From the NCBI GenBank assembly GCA_028289185.1, contig JAQGGV010000079.1, positions 1-6,753 of the forward strand: a DNA stretch of 6,753 bases, written 5' to 3'. The stretch's first letter is position 1; each line of letters opens with the position of its first letter. Below, in pieces: positions 1-4,926 of this stretch. The notes below the pieces were generated by a model. It was not told where the DNA came from and ran no database searches. It was given only the letters and a program-made list of their open reading frames with translations. The translations under genes were made by a program, and so were the position numbers. This DNA comes from Candidatus Saccharimonadota bacterium (GTDB lineage: Bacteria > Patescibacteriota > Saccharimonadia > Saccharimonadales > Saccharimonadaceae).

Positions 1-648
1 GACGGTAACCTACCTGGTTGTTTCAACTATGCTGGTTACGTTACGTTCAAGGTAAAAGTTAGTACTCCACAGACTGCTAACTTCAATGTTACAAAGACTG
101 TTAGTAAGCATGGTGCAAACAACTGGCAGAAGAGCTACAACGCTCAGCCAGGTGAAACTGTTGACTACCTGATTGAATACAAGAACACTGATTCTGCTCA
201 GCAAGACAATGTTGTCGTCAAAGACTCATTGCCTGCCGGCGAAACACTTGTTTCTGGTTCAACCAAAGTGAACACTGAAGCTCATCCTGAAGGTGAACAA
301 GTAAACGATGACATTACATCCAAAGGGATCAATGTCGGTTCATACGCTACCGGCGGTGGTACATGGGTTGAATACAGCGCAACTGTCGCTGCAAACGACC
401 AACTACCTGCCTGTGGCAACAACACGTTAATTAACACTGCGCATGTCGAAACCGATTTCGGTTACAAAGAAGACACAGCGAATGTTATCGTTAACAAAGT
501 TTGTCAGCCTGGTGAGACACCTCCAACGGTTCTCCCAACAACTGGTACTGATAGTACTGTCGTCACCCTCGTTGGTGTTGGCATGACTACAGCTGGCGCA
601 GCCTATGCTGCTACTAGCAAACGCGTACGCAATCTGTTCCGTGCTTAA
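1..648 (+). CDS. Sortase-anchored surface protein with DUF11-like repeats (3' part only)
   Basis: The reading frame is open from the first base and ends at TAA 646-648, so 215 residues of the C-terminal part are visible and the start lies outside the window. Residues about 24-170 form a beta-rich domain of the DUF11/conserved-repeat kind. It has the pattern QPGETVDYLIEYKNT, then VVVKDSLPAGETLV, then a closing segment with LINTAHVET and ANVIV. The first 20 residues look like the end of a preceding domain (LPGCFNYAGYVTFKVKV). The C-terminus is a classical cell-wall sorting signal: a Pro/Thr-rich linker, LPTTG (nt 532-546), a hydrophobic stretch and the basic tail SKRVRNLFRA. By family knowledge a sortase would cleave between Thr and Gly and attach the protein to the envelope. 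The role is probably adhesion or host contact, which is inference. Seen directly: the sorting signal and open frame. Inferred: the DUF11 assignment, made from pattern alone. Confidence 0.88.
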   Translation, partial: DGNLPGCFNYAGYVTFKVKVSTPQTANFNVTKTVSKHGANNWQKSYNAQPGETVDYLIEYKNTDSAQQDNVVVKDSLPAGETLVSGSTKVNTEAHPEGEQVNDDITSKGINVGSYATGGGTWVEYSATVAANDQLPACGNNTLINTAHVETDFGYKEDTANVIVNKVCQPGETPPTVLPTTGTDSTVVTLVGVGMTTAGAAYAATSKRVRNLFRA

Positions 649-692
649 TCGAGTCTGACCGCTCTTAATGCGAGTCCTTGACTCGAACTCCC

Positions 693-723
693 AAAACACC
701 CCCGTCTAAGACGGGGGTGTTTT
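693..723 (+). terminator. Strong intrinsic terminator, possibly bidirectional
   Basis: A perfect 14-bp inverted repeat (693-706 with 710-723) has a 3-nt loop TAA and a GC-rich core, CACCCCCGTC. It lies 44 nt after the stop of the surface protein gene. The plus-strand side ends in TTTTGTT. The minus strand also ends its stem in four T, so the same hairpin could stop transcripts coming from the histidine kinase operon on the other strand, where no closer terminator is visible. The weak U-tract in the minus direction makes that second role less certain. Confidence 0.9.
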
Positions 724-735
724 GTTATCAATCAA

Positions 736-786
736 GGGAAGGGTCCGCCTTCCCAATGCCAACTCGGAATGAATCCGATTTGGCAT
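736..786. repeat. Two tandem hairpins in the non-coding stretch
   Basis: The first hairpin has a 7-bp stem, GGGAAGG (736-742) with CCTTCCC (748-754), and a 5-nt loop. The second starts one base later: ATGCCAA (756-762) pairs with TTGGCAT (780-786), then a C/T mismatch, then TCGGA (764-768) with TCCGA (774-778) around a 5-nt loop. Neither is followed by a T-run on the plus strand. They could be part of a structured RNA, a 3'-end stabiliser for either convergent transcript, or remnants of a repeat. No known RNA family was recognised. Together with the terminator they occupy most of the gap between 649 and 793. Confidence 0.55.
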
Positions 787-793
787 CTCCCAT

Positions 794-883
794 CCCCTAA
801 AGACCAGCTCGCGCTGGCCTGTCCGCACTGCACACGGCTGCAGGCATGTAGTCAGTTATCTTTAGCTTCTGTCGACTTAGGGG
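794..883. other. Non-coding stretch closed by a 7-bp inverted repeat, possible structured RNA
   Basis: CCCCTAA (794-800) is the exact reverse complement of TTAGGGG (877-883), so about 90 nt could be closed by one stem. Inside it, CCAGC/GCTGG (804-808 with 813-817) makes a small hairpin with a TCGC loop. Two further short pairings compete: GCCTG/CAGGC (817-821 with 841-845) and CTGCA/TGCAG (828-832 with 839-843). No tRNA, SRP, RNase P, tmRNA or known riboswitch consensus was recognised. The right arm ends directly before the -10 box of the next gene, so the repeat might instead be a regulatory site. The evidence is pairing only. Confidence 0.35.
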
Positions 884-889
884 TATGAT
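861..889 (+). promoter_or_regulatory. Promoter of the 72-aa membrane protein gene
   Basis: A -10 box TATGAT (884-889, 5 of 6 consensus) ends 8 nt before the ATG at 898. A weak -35 candidate TTTAGC (861-866) sits at 17-nt spacing. The expected start of transcription falls at or within a few bases of the ATG, and no Shine-Dalgarno sequence is present, so the mRNA should be essentially leaderless. Confidence 0.6.
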
Positions 890-897
890 AGATATAA

Positions 898-1116
898 ATG
901 GCTAACAAGAAAAAACGAACCAAGAAGTACAAAGGCAGCAATGCCGCGGTCCATACAACAGTAACGGCCGTTAGCGCCGTCAAACGTCATCCGATACACC
1001 AGTGGTACTACGATCGCAAGCAATTTAGGCGACCAGTGCTTTTTGGGCTACTTATCGCTTTTGCGGTGATCGTGATCGTCAGCGGGCTTATCAGCGTCTT
1101 TGTCGGCAGCCACTAA
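898..1116 (+). CDS. Small basic single-pass membrane protein, unknown function
   Basis: The 72-residue product has a strongly basic N-terminus (MANKKKRTKKYKG), a middle region with HPIHQWYYDRKQFRRP, and one long hydrophobic helix at about residues 46-70. It has no cleavable signal. The positive charges before the helix predict a cytoplasmic N-terminus. The ATG was chosen because a -10 box lies 8 nt upstream. The last 22 codons plus stop (1048-1116) overlap the 3' end of the histidine kinase gene on the other strand in exact codon register, so the membrane helix is antisense to the kinase's charged tail. The family was not recognised. The basic N-terminus might contact nucleic acid, acidic proteins or the membrane surface, but nothing in the sequence decides this. 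Support for its being real is the promoter position and the sensible membrane topology. Confidence 0.72.
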   Translation: MANKKKRTKKYKGSNAAVHTTVTAVSAVKRHPIHQWYYDRKQFRRPVLFGLLIAFAVIVIVSGLISVFVGSH

Positions 1117-2556
1117 TTCCTTTTTGGGCAGCTCTTTCACCCCATCCTCTAGGGGTATCTTGAATCCGAACGTACTACCCTTGCCCTCGACTGAACTAAA
1201 GATAATCGATCCGTCATGTTCGCTGATGACTTTGCGTGCCAGGAATAGGCCCACACCCGTGCCGTCAGGCCGTTGTTTGCGGGCGTTTCCTGCCCGGAAA
1301 AACTTGGTAAATAGGTGCGCTTGCTCTGACTTTGGTACACCAATACCGGTATCGACAACCGTCAGTGCAGCATTGCCTTTGACACGTTCCAGGTTCACGA
1401 CGATCGTGCTGTTGGCGCGTGAATAATAAATAGCGTTGTCGACAAAGTTCATAATAACTTGGCGCATCTTGGATTCATCCGCGACGACGGGGAAGTGTCC
1501 AGTTGCCGTCTTTAGTCGCAGGTTGATCGAGTGACTATCTGCAATCACATCGAGGTCGGCAATTTCCTCCTTCAGGACCTTTTTCAAATCAAATGGCGTT
1601 TTGTCGATCAGGAATTTACCAGTCTGCAGGCGCGACACATTCAGAAAGTCGGCAATGAGTCCGACCATGCGCTCACTACTTTTGAATGCCTCAACCAGTA
1701 GTTTTTGCTGCTGTGGTGTAATGCGCCCTGCGTCGCCCTCTAGGACCATACTCACGTAACCCTTGATTGATGTCAGCGGCGTGCGCAACTGGTGTGACGC
1801 CATACTAATAAATTCGTCCTTGGTCTCATCCAGCGCCTTTAGCTTGTCATTGGTTCGTTGCAACTGATTCACCACACGTTCGTTTTCCTCGAGCAGCAGT
1901 TTGTTATCGAGTGCGATGCCGACAGCGCCGCCCAAACGGTTGATTAAATCTTCATCGTTGCTCATCACACCCGCAGTGGCGGCATCCGACACCAACCCAA
2001 CGACCATCATGCCCACCAAATGGCCCCGTGACGTCAGTTTGACGATGTAAATAGATTTCACACCCAGGTAATCGGCAAGCTTTATGACTTCCTTGCTGTG
2101 TGTCTGACTGACAAATATATGTTCTTCACGGGCAATATCCTTCATCGACACATTGACTGATGCCGTGTCCGACTCCAGCCATTCGATGTGCTTTTCATGG
2201 ATTTCCAGTTCACGAATCAGATCCTTGGAATGGTCATCCATTGGCAACAAGCTATCCCAGCCATAGACACGGATGGCATTTTTCTTGTGTGTTTCCTGGG
2301 CCAAGATTGCAACCATCGGATAGTTGGTCGTCTGGCAGATCGCATGCGAAATGGCATTGCATAAATCTGCCGTCGATCCTTCAGATTCAAGGACTAATTT
2401 ATCAATCGTTTGCAGCAATGACAGCGTACGGTTGGTCTGCGTCAACTGCAAGTTGCGAACATACATTTCCTGGTTAACGCGCTCCAGGACACCCTTCAGT
2501 TTTTTGGGGCGCAAGAATAGATTTCGCTGGTTAGTGCCTTTCCCATCCCCCACCAT
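1048..2556 (-). CDS. GAF-type soluble sensor histidine kinase
   Basis: This is a 502-residue kinase with no membrane segment. Residues about 15-55 look coiled-coil (VLERVNQEMYVRNLQLTQ). About 55-220 fit a GAF-like sensory domain, and 220-246 form a second coiled coil. The HisKA dimerisation domain has the phospho-accepting His255 in SMASHQLRTPLTSIKGY. The ATPase domain shows the N box with Asn370 and Asn374 (VIMNFVDNAIYYS), the G1 box DTGIG (402-406) and the G2 box GTGVGL (432-437). All catalytic motifs are intact. A charged tail (about 474-502) follows the catalytic fold and overlaps the opposite-strand gene. The ATG at 2556 follows an in-frame TAG three codons upstream, so the gene cannot start earlier. 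A modest AGGG (2561-2564) may serve as ribosome site. It lies 11 nt after the 141-aa gene, as the last gene of the operon. The partner regulator is unknown; the regulator at 6582 is a candidate. Confidence 0.95.
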   Translation of the reverse strand: MVGDGKGTNQRNLFLRPKKLKGVLERVNQEMYVRNLQLTQTNRTLSLLQTIDKLVLESEGSTADLCNAISHAICQTTNYPMVAILAQETHKKNAIRVYGWDSLLPMDDHSKDLIRELEIHEKHIEWLESDTASVNVSMKDIAREEHIFVSQTHSKEVIKLADYLGVKSIYIVKLTSRGHLVGMMVVGLVSDAATAGVMSNDEDLINRLGGAVGIALDNKLLLEENERVVNQLQRTNDKLKALDETKDEFISMASHQLRTPLTSIKGYVSMVLEGDAGRITPQQQKLLVEAFKSSERMVGLIADFLNVSRLQTGKFLIDKTPFDLKKVLKEEIADLDVIADSHSINLRLKTATGHFPVVADESKMRQVIMNFVDNAIYYSRANSTIVVNLERVKGNAALTVVDTGIGVPKSEQAHLFTKFFRAGNARKQRPDGTGVGLFLARKVISEHDGSIIFSSVEGKGSTFGFKIPLEDGVKELPKKELVAADKDADKPADDHDHRKSDK

Positions 2557-2567
2557 AGTGCCCTACA

Positions 2568-2993
2568 TTACTCCGTCAATGACTTCGGACGTTGATCAAC
2601 AGGGAGTTGCGCCAGGAAACTTGCCGACGCCTCGCGGCTGACTTGTACGGCAATTTGACCAAAGAGCTCTTTATACTTTTCAACGAGATCATCAATAGCA
2701 TCTTGTGGGCTGCCTGTAATACCGACATCATGCTTAGGCCAGTTAATAGCAAGTTCGCGAATCTGCTTGGCTTGTTCGACCGCGATTGGTCCAATAATTG
2801 CTTCTTGTTGTTCAATAATCTTCTCGGCAATCTGAGAGAAAAGACTTGGTGCGTCGTCCGCCACGGGAACTACTGATTCAGTTACAGTATTCGCTGTTAC
2901 TACGGCTGTATTGGCTGAAGGAGCCTGCACAGCATCAAGTGTCGGTATTTGAGGTACTGCATGCAGATCTTTTTGTGGATCTTGGTTTTCCAT
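2568..2993 (-). CDS. Unrecognised 141-aa soluble protein between membrane sensor and kinase
   Basis: The N-terminal 45 or so residues are Pro/Ala/Val/Thr-rich and probably disordered. From about residue 48 it becomes mostly helical and soluble (LFSQIAEKIIEQQEAIIGPI, then AIDDLVEKYKELFGQIAVQV), with a central loop NWPKHDVGITGSP. There is no membrane segment, signal peptide or catalytic motif that I can name. The start codon overlaps the stop of the upstream membrane protein gene by one base (TAATG) and has a clear Shine-Dalgarno AGGAAAGG 7 nt upstream, so translation is probably coupled. The kinase gene follows 11 nt downstream. Its position suggests an adaptor or regulatory subunit linking membrane sensor and kinase, but that is inference from neighbours only. 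A disordered linker plus a helical domain is compatible with a docking role. Confidence 0.85.
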   Translation of the reverse strand: MENQDPQKDLHAVPQIPTLDAVQAPSANTAVVTANTVTESVVPVADDAPSLFSQIAEKIIEQQEAIIGPIAVEQAKQIRELAINWPKHDVGITGSPQDAIDDLVEKYKELFGQIAVQVSREASASFLAQLPVDQRPKSLTE

Positions 2994-3820
2994 TACGTTA
3001 CCTTTCCTGACGTTTTTTGTTTGAGGTTGTTGTATGTTGCAAGGAATCGTATCATTGCAGTCGCTGCGACAAAGTACGCGACCAAGAAAGTAAGGTCAAC
3101 GCCATTACCGGCCAAATAGGAATCACGACTACTGGCATACAGGAAGCTAAAGTCTGCGGCGTATTGCACAACAAAACCAAACATCATGATAAGCAATGCA
3201 CTTTTCATCAATCCGCCGAGCAGTTTACTCGAGGACAGGTACGCAATAAGAGCCAACGAGACGTATACCGCCTCTGTGATCGGGTAACCGAAGTCAAGGA
3301 ATACCGTTAACGTATTACTGAAATCGTATTGATGATTGTACAGGAAGAAGAACGATGAAATACCCAGCATAATAATCGGAACAATAAACGGTACAAACTT
3401 GAACTTTGATGCTTTGAATAAAGTTCCGAAGCTGACGGACTTTGCCAAGAAAAACGCACCAACGACATAGGATAGAGCGCTACCATAATATGCCACATCG
3501 CCCCATGACGGATACGGGATTTGTATGTTCCCTACATAGATATAGTAAGCGTAAATCAACTGTCCAGCCTCTTGCAAAAATAAAGCAATCGAGATGAAAA
3601 GGAGCGCCTTGCCTAAAACTGTTTTGAAACCGCCCCATTTCCGTGATGCGATAAAACCTATCAGCGAAGCGATAAGCGCCATTACCCCGTAGGTACTGCC
3701 AAACCACTGAGTTGATGGTCCCTGGTCTGTTAGGGACGACTGAAAACTGAGCCACCAAACGAAATAGGCAAGGAAAACGACTGTAATAAATATCTGTAGT
3801 TTATTTTTGAAAAAATTCAT
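2993..3820 (-). CDS. 8-TM membrane protein, stand-alone sensor-like module
   Basis: The product is a 275-residue polytopic protein with about eight hydrophobic helices, near 8-26, 41-59, 69-96, 105-126, 142-161, 171-195, 204-228 and 239-260. The landmarks PYPSWGDVAYYGSALSYVVG, LDFGYPITEAVYVSLALIAY and AADFSFLYASS...YLAGNGVDLTFLVAYF recall the multi-helix N-terminal membrane domains found ahead of GGDEF/EAL or kinase domains in other bacteria. Here no output domain is attached. I chose the ATG at 3820. It follows a consensus-like promoter by 10 nt and begins a normal MNFFKNKLQ-helix N-terminus, whereas the longer open frame to 3991 would run through that promoter, through the divergent gene's promoter and into its coding region. 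It is first in a three-gene operon with the 141-aa protein and the histidine kinase, so a signal-sensing role is inferred. A transporter role is possible but less supported. Confidence 0.85.
   Translation of the reverse strand: MNFFKNKLQIFITVVFLAYFVWWLSFQSSLTDQGPSTQWFGSTYGVMALIASLIGFIASRKWGGFKTVLGKALLFISIALFLQEAGQLIYAYYIYVGNIQIPYPSWGDVAYYGSALSYVVGAFFLAKSVSFGTLFKASKFKFVPFIVPIIMLGISSFFFLYNHQYDFSNTLTVFLDFGYPITEAVYVSLALIAYLSSSKLLGGLMKSALLIMMFGFVVQYAADFSFLYASSRDSYLAGNGVDLTFLVAYFVAATAMIRFLATYNNLKQKTSGKVT
3001..3008 (-). promoter_or_regulatory. Shine-Dalgarno site for the 141-aa gene
   Basis: AGGAAAGG on the minus strand lies 7 nt upstream of the ATG at 2993, inside the end of the upstream coding region. 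It is the clearest ribosome binding site in the window and belongs to an operon-internal gene. This contrasts with the unit-leading genes, whose -10 boxes abut their start codons. Confidence 0.75.
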
Positions 3821-3830
3821 GTTATTCCTT

Positions 3831-3858
3831 ATTATGCTTTGTGGTAGATATATGTCAA
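3831..3858 (-). promoter_or_regulatory. Promoter of the membrane sensor-adaptor-kinase operon
   Basis: On the minus strand a perfect -35 TTGACA (3853-3858) and a -10 CATAAT (3831-3836, 5 of 6) are separated by 16 nt. The -10 ends 10 nt before the ATG at 3820, so transcription should begin about 3 nt before the start codon. A GGA within AAGGAATAAC would lie at or upstream of the transcript start and probably contributes little. Confidence 0.8.
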
Positions 3859-3875
3859 GAAAAAGACCTTTAATA

Positions 3876-3904
3876 TTGACTCTAACAGATAAATATGGTA
3901 TAAT
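3876..3904 (+). promoter_or_regulatory. Consensus promoter of the DUF2156-like gene
   Basis: TTGACT (3876-3881, 5 of 6) and a perfect TATAAT (3899-3904) are separated by exactly 17 nt. The -10 ends 9 nt before the ATG at 3914, giving a leaderless or 1-3 nt leader transcript. Its -35 lies 17 nt from the -35 of the divergent operon promoter, so the two polymerase sites are back to back and a single regulator bound at 3859-3875 could affect both. Confidence 0.88.
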
Positions 3905-3913
3905 TAACGCACA

Positions 3914-4855
3914 ATGATTGGCAATTTCCCGGAATTTACACCCATTAACTTGGATAACAGAGACAGTTACGATGATGCAGTGAGTAATCATCCAGCTTAT
4001 TCGAATTTATCCTTTCCTAGTATGCAGATTTGGAACAACTTTGACGGTACTCTTGCCGCCGCGCGCCACAATGACAATCTGGTCATTGACTACAGCGTTC
4101 CGCTTGATGAAGAGAACTCAGGCTTGAGTGTTATAGGTACGTCCGATGTCGATAACAGCCTCAACACGGTTTTTGACCATCTTCGTACAACTGGCCAGGA
4201 GCCAAAAATCGTTCACGTGCCAGAATTCGTGGTGAGTAATATTACCGATGCCGACATGTTTGAAATCGTCGAGGAACCAGATTATAACGAGTACATCCTT
4301 GATAGCCAAGCTCTTGCAACGCTCGAAGGACCTGATTTTGGCCGTATACGCCGTAAGGTTGGTAAATTCCACCGTGAGATTGATGGCTATGAAATACAGG
4401 TGGGCGCAATCGACATGTCATCTGATCCTGCGAAGGCAGAGGTTATGGAGCATGTCAAACGCTGGGTTGAAGCAAAAGACTCTGGCAACGACCCTGATAA
4501 AACCGAGTTTGTAGCGCTCGATCGTACACTAGGACTTGCAAATGAGCTCGGTATGCAAGGTATGGAACTGCGCCTGAGCGGCAAGCTCGCCGGTATTTTG
4601 CTCTATCACAAACCGCACGATGATTCATACATCGTCAACCATCTGCGAGTCGACTATTCACACCCGTTCATCTTTGACTATATGACACATGCATTTGCAA
4701 AAATTGCTGTGCAGAACAATATCCCGCGCATCAATTTCGAGATGGATCTTGGTATAGAAGGCCTACGCCGACACAAGGTTGGCCTGCGCCCAATTGAAAT
4801 GTTCAAACAATATTTAATTAAGCAAAAAGCTGACAGTAGAGAGGTTGAATCTTGA
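3914..4855 (+). CDS. DUF2156 / phosphatidylglycerol lysyltransferase C-terminal-like protein
   Basis: This 313-residue soluble protein matches the pattern of the DUF2156/LPG_synthase_C group, a doubled acyltransferase (GNAT-like) fold. The N-terminal half opens with F-P-E-F-T-P-I-N-L-D-N-R and a SFPSMQIW segment. Then come YNEYILDSQALATLEGPD and a basic RIRRKVGKFHREI helix (144-156). The second half has GMQGMELRLSGKLAGILLYH, and the end shows the group's hallmark NFEMDLGIEGLRRHKVGLRP (274-293). Relatives in this superfamily move aminoacyl groups from tRNA to lipids or small molecules, and many stand-alone DUF2156 proteins have no known substrate. There is no membrane flippase domain, so lipid flipping as in MprF is not expected. 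The gene ends at TGA, has its own consensus promoter, and is followed 71 nt later by arginine decarboxylase. Substrate is unknown. Confidence 0.88.
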   Translation: MIGNFPEFTPINLDNRDSYDDAVSNHPAYSNLSFPSMQIWNNFDGTLAAARHNDNLVIDYSVPLDEENSGLSVIGTSDVDNSLNTVFDHLRTTGQEPKIVHVPEFVVSNITDADMFEIVEEPDYNEYILDSQALATLEGPDFGRIRRKVGKFHREIDGYEIQVGAIDMSSDPAKAEVMEHVKRWVEAKDSGNDPDKTEFVALDRTLGLANELGMQGMELRLSGKLAGILLYHKPHDDSYIVNHLRVDYSHPFIFDYMTHAFAKIAVQNNIPRINFEMDLGIEGLRRHKVGLRPIEMFKQYLIKQKADSREVES

Positions 4856-4862
4856 GTTAATC

Positions 4863-4880
4863 TACCACAGTTATGTGGTA
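4863..4880. repeat. Perfect 7-bp inverted repeat between acyltransferase-like and decarboxylase genes
   Basis: TACCACA (4863-4869) and TGTGGTA (4874-4880) are separated by GTTA. The repeat begins 8 nt after the stop of the upstream gene, and a short TTTT occurs only at 4887-4890. It could be a weak terminator or an operator upstream of the decarboxylase promoter. The T-run is short and offset by 6 nt, which makes a terminator doubtful. Confidence 0.45.
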
Positions 4881-4889
4881 TAGTGGTTT

Positions 4890-4920
4890 TCGATAACCTA
4901 ATACATCAAAATTTTATAGT
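4890..4920 (+). promoter_or_regulatory. Probable promoter of the arginine decarboxylase gene
   Basis: TATAGT (4915-4920, 5 of 6) ends only 6 nt before the ATG at 4927, in an AT-rich setting. The best -35 candidate is TCGATA (4890-4895, 4 of 6) at a long 19-nt spacing. There is no Shine-Dalgarno sequence, so a leaderless transcript is expected. The poor -35 suggests a weak or activator-dependent promoter, or partial read-through from the upstream gene. Confidence 0.55.
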
Positions 4921-4926
4921 CTATTT

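Noticed and set aside
229..648. Separate gene starting at TTG 229
   Set aside because: The frame is open from base 1 and the upstream residues continue the same repeat domain, so 229 is internal to the surface protein.
427..699. Minus-strand 90-aa open frame opposite the surface protein
   Set aside because: It has no promoter or ribosome site, runs antisense to a clear coding region and crosses the terminator hairpin. Its composition is Cys/Ser/Arg-rich, as expected of a shadow frame.
724..897. tRNA, SRP RNA, tmRNA, RNase P RNA or known riboswitch in the gap
   Set aside because: No T-loop GTTCGA, no SRP GGAAGGAAGCAG-like core, no CCA end and no recognisable riboswitch core were found. Only generic inverted repeats are visible.
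2160..2876. Plus-strand open frames of about 94-105 aa opposite the kinase and the 141-aa gene
   Set aside because: They lie antisense to well-supported coding regions and show no recognisable domains, upstream -10 boxes or ribosome sites.
3839..3846. A second copy of TGTGGTA near 3840, matching the arm of the inverted repeat at 4874
   Set aside because: A 7-mer match in a 6.7-kb window on two strands is expected about once by chance, and the copy at 3840 lacks the second arm.
3821..3991. N-terminal extension of the 8-TM protein to an ATG at 3991
   Set aside because: The extra 57 codons would cross the operon's own promoter, the divergent consensus promoter and 78 bases of the DUF2156-like coding region. 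The ATG at 3820 is correctly placed after a promoter and begins a normal membrane protein.
4853..4855. Reassigned UGA codon (genetic code 25)
   Set aside because: The DUF2156-like gene ends at this TGA directly after a complete family-typical C-terminus, so TGA acts as stop here.
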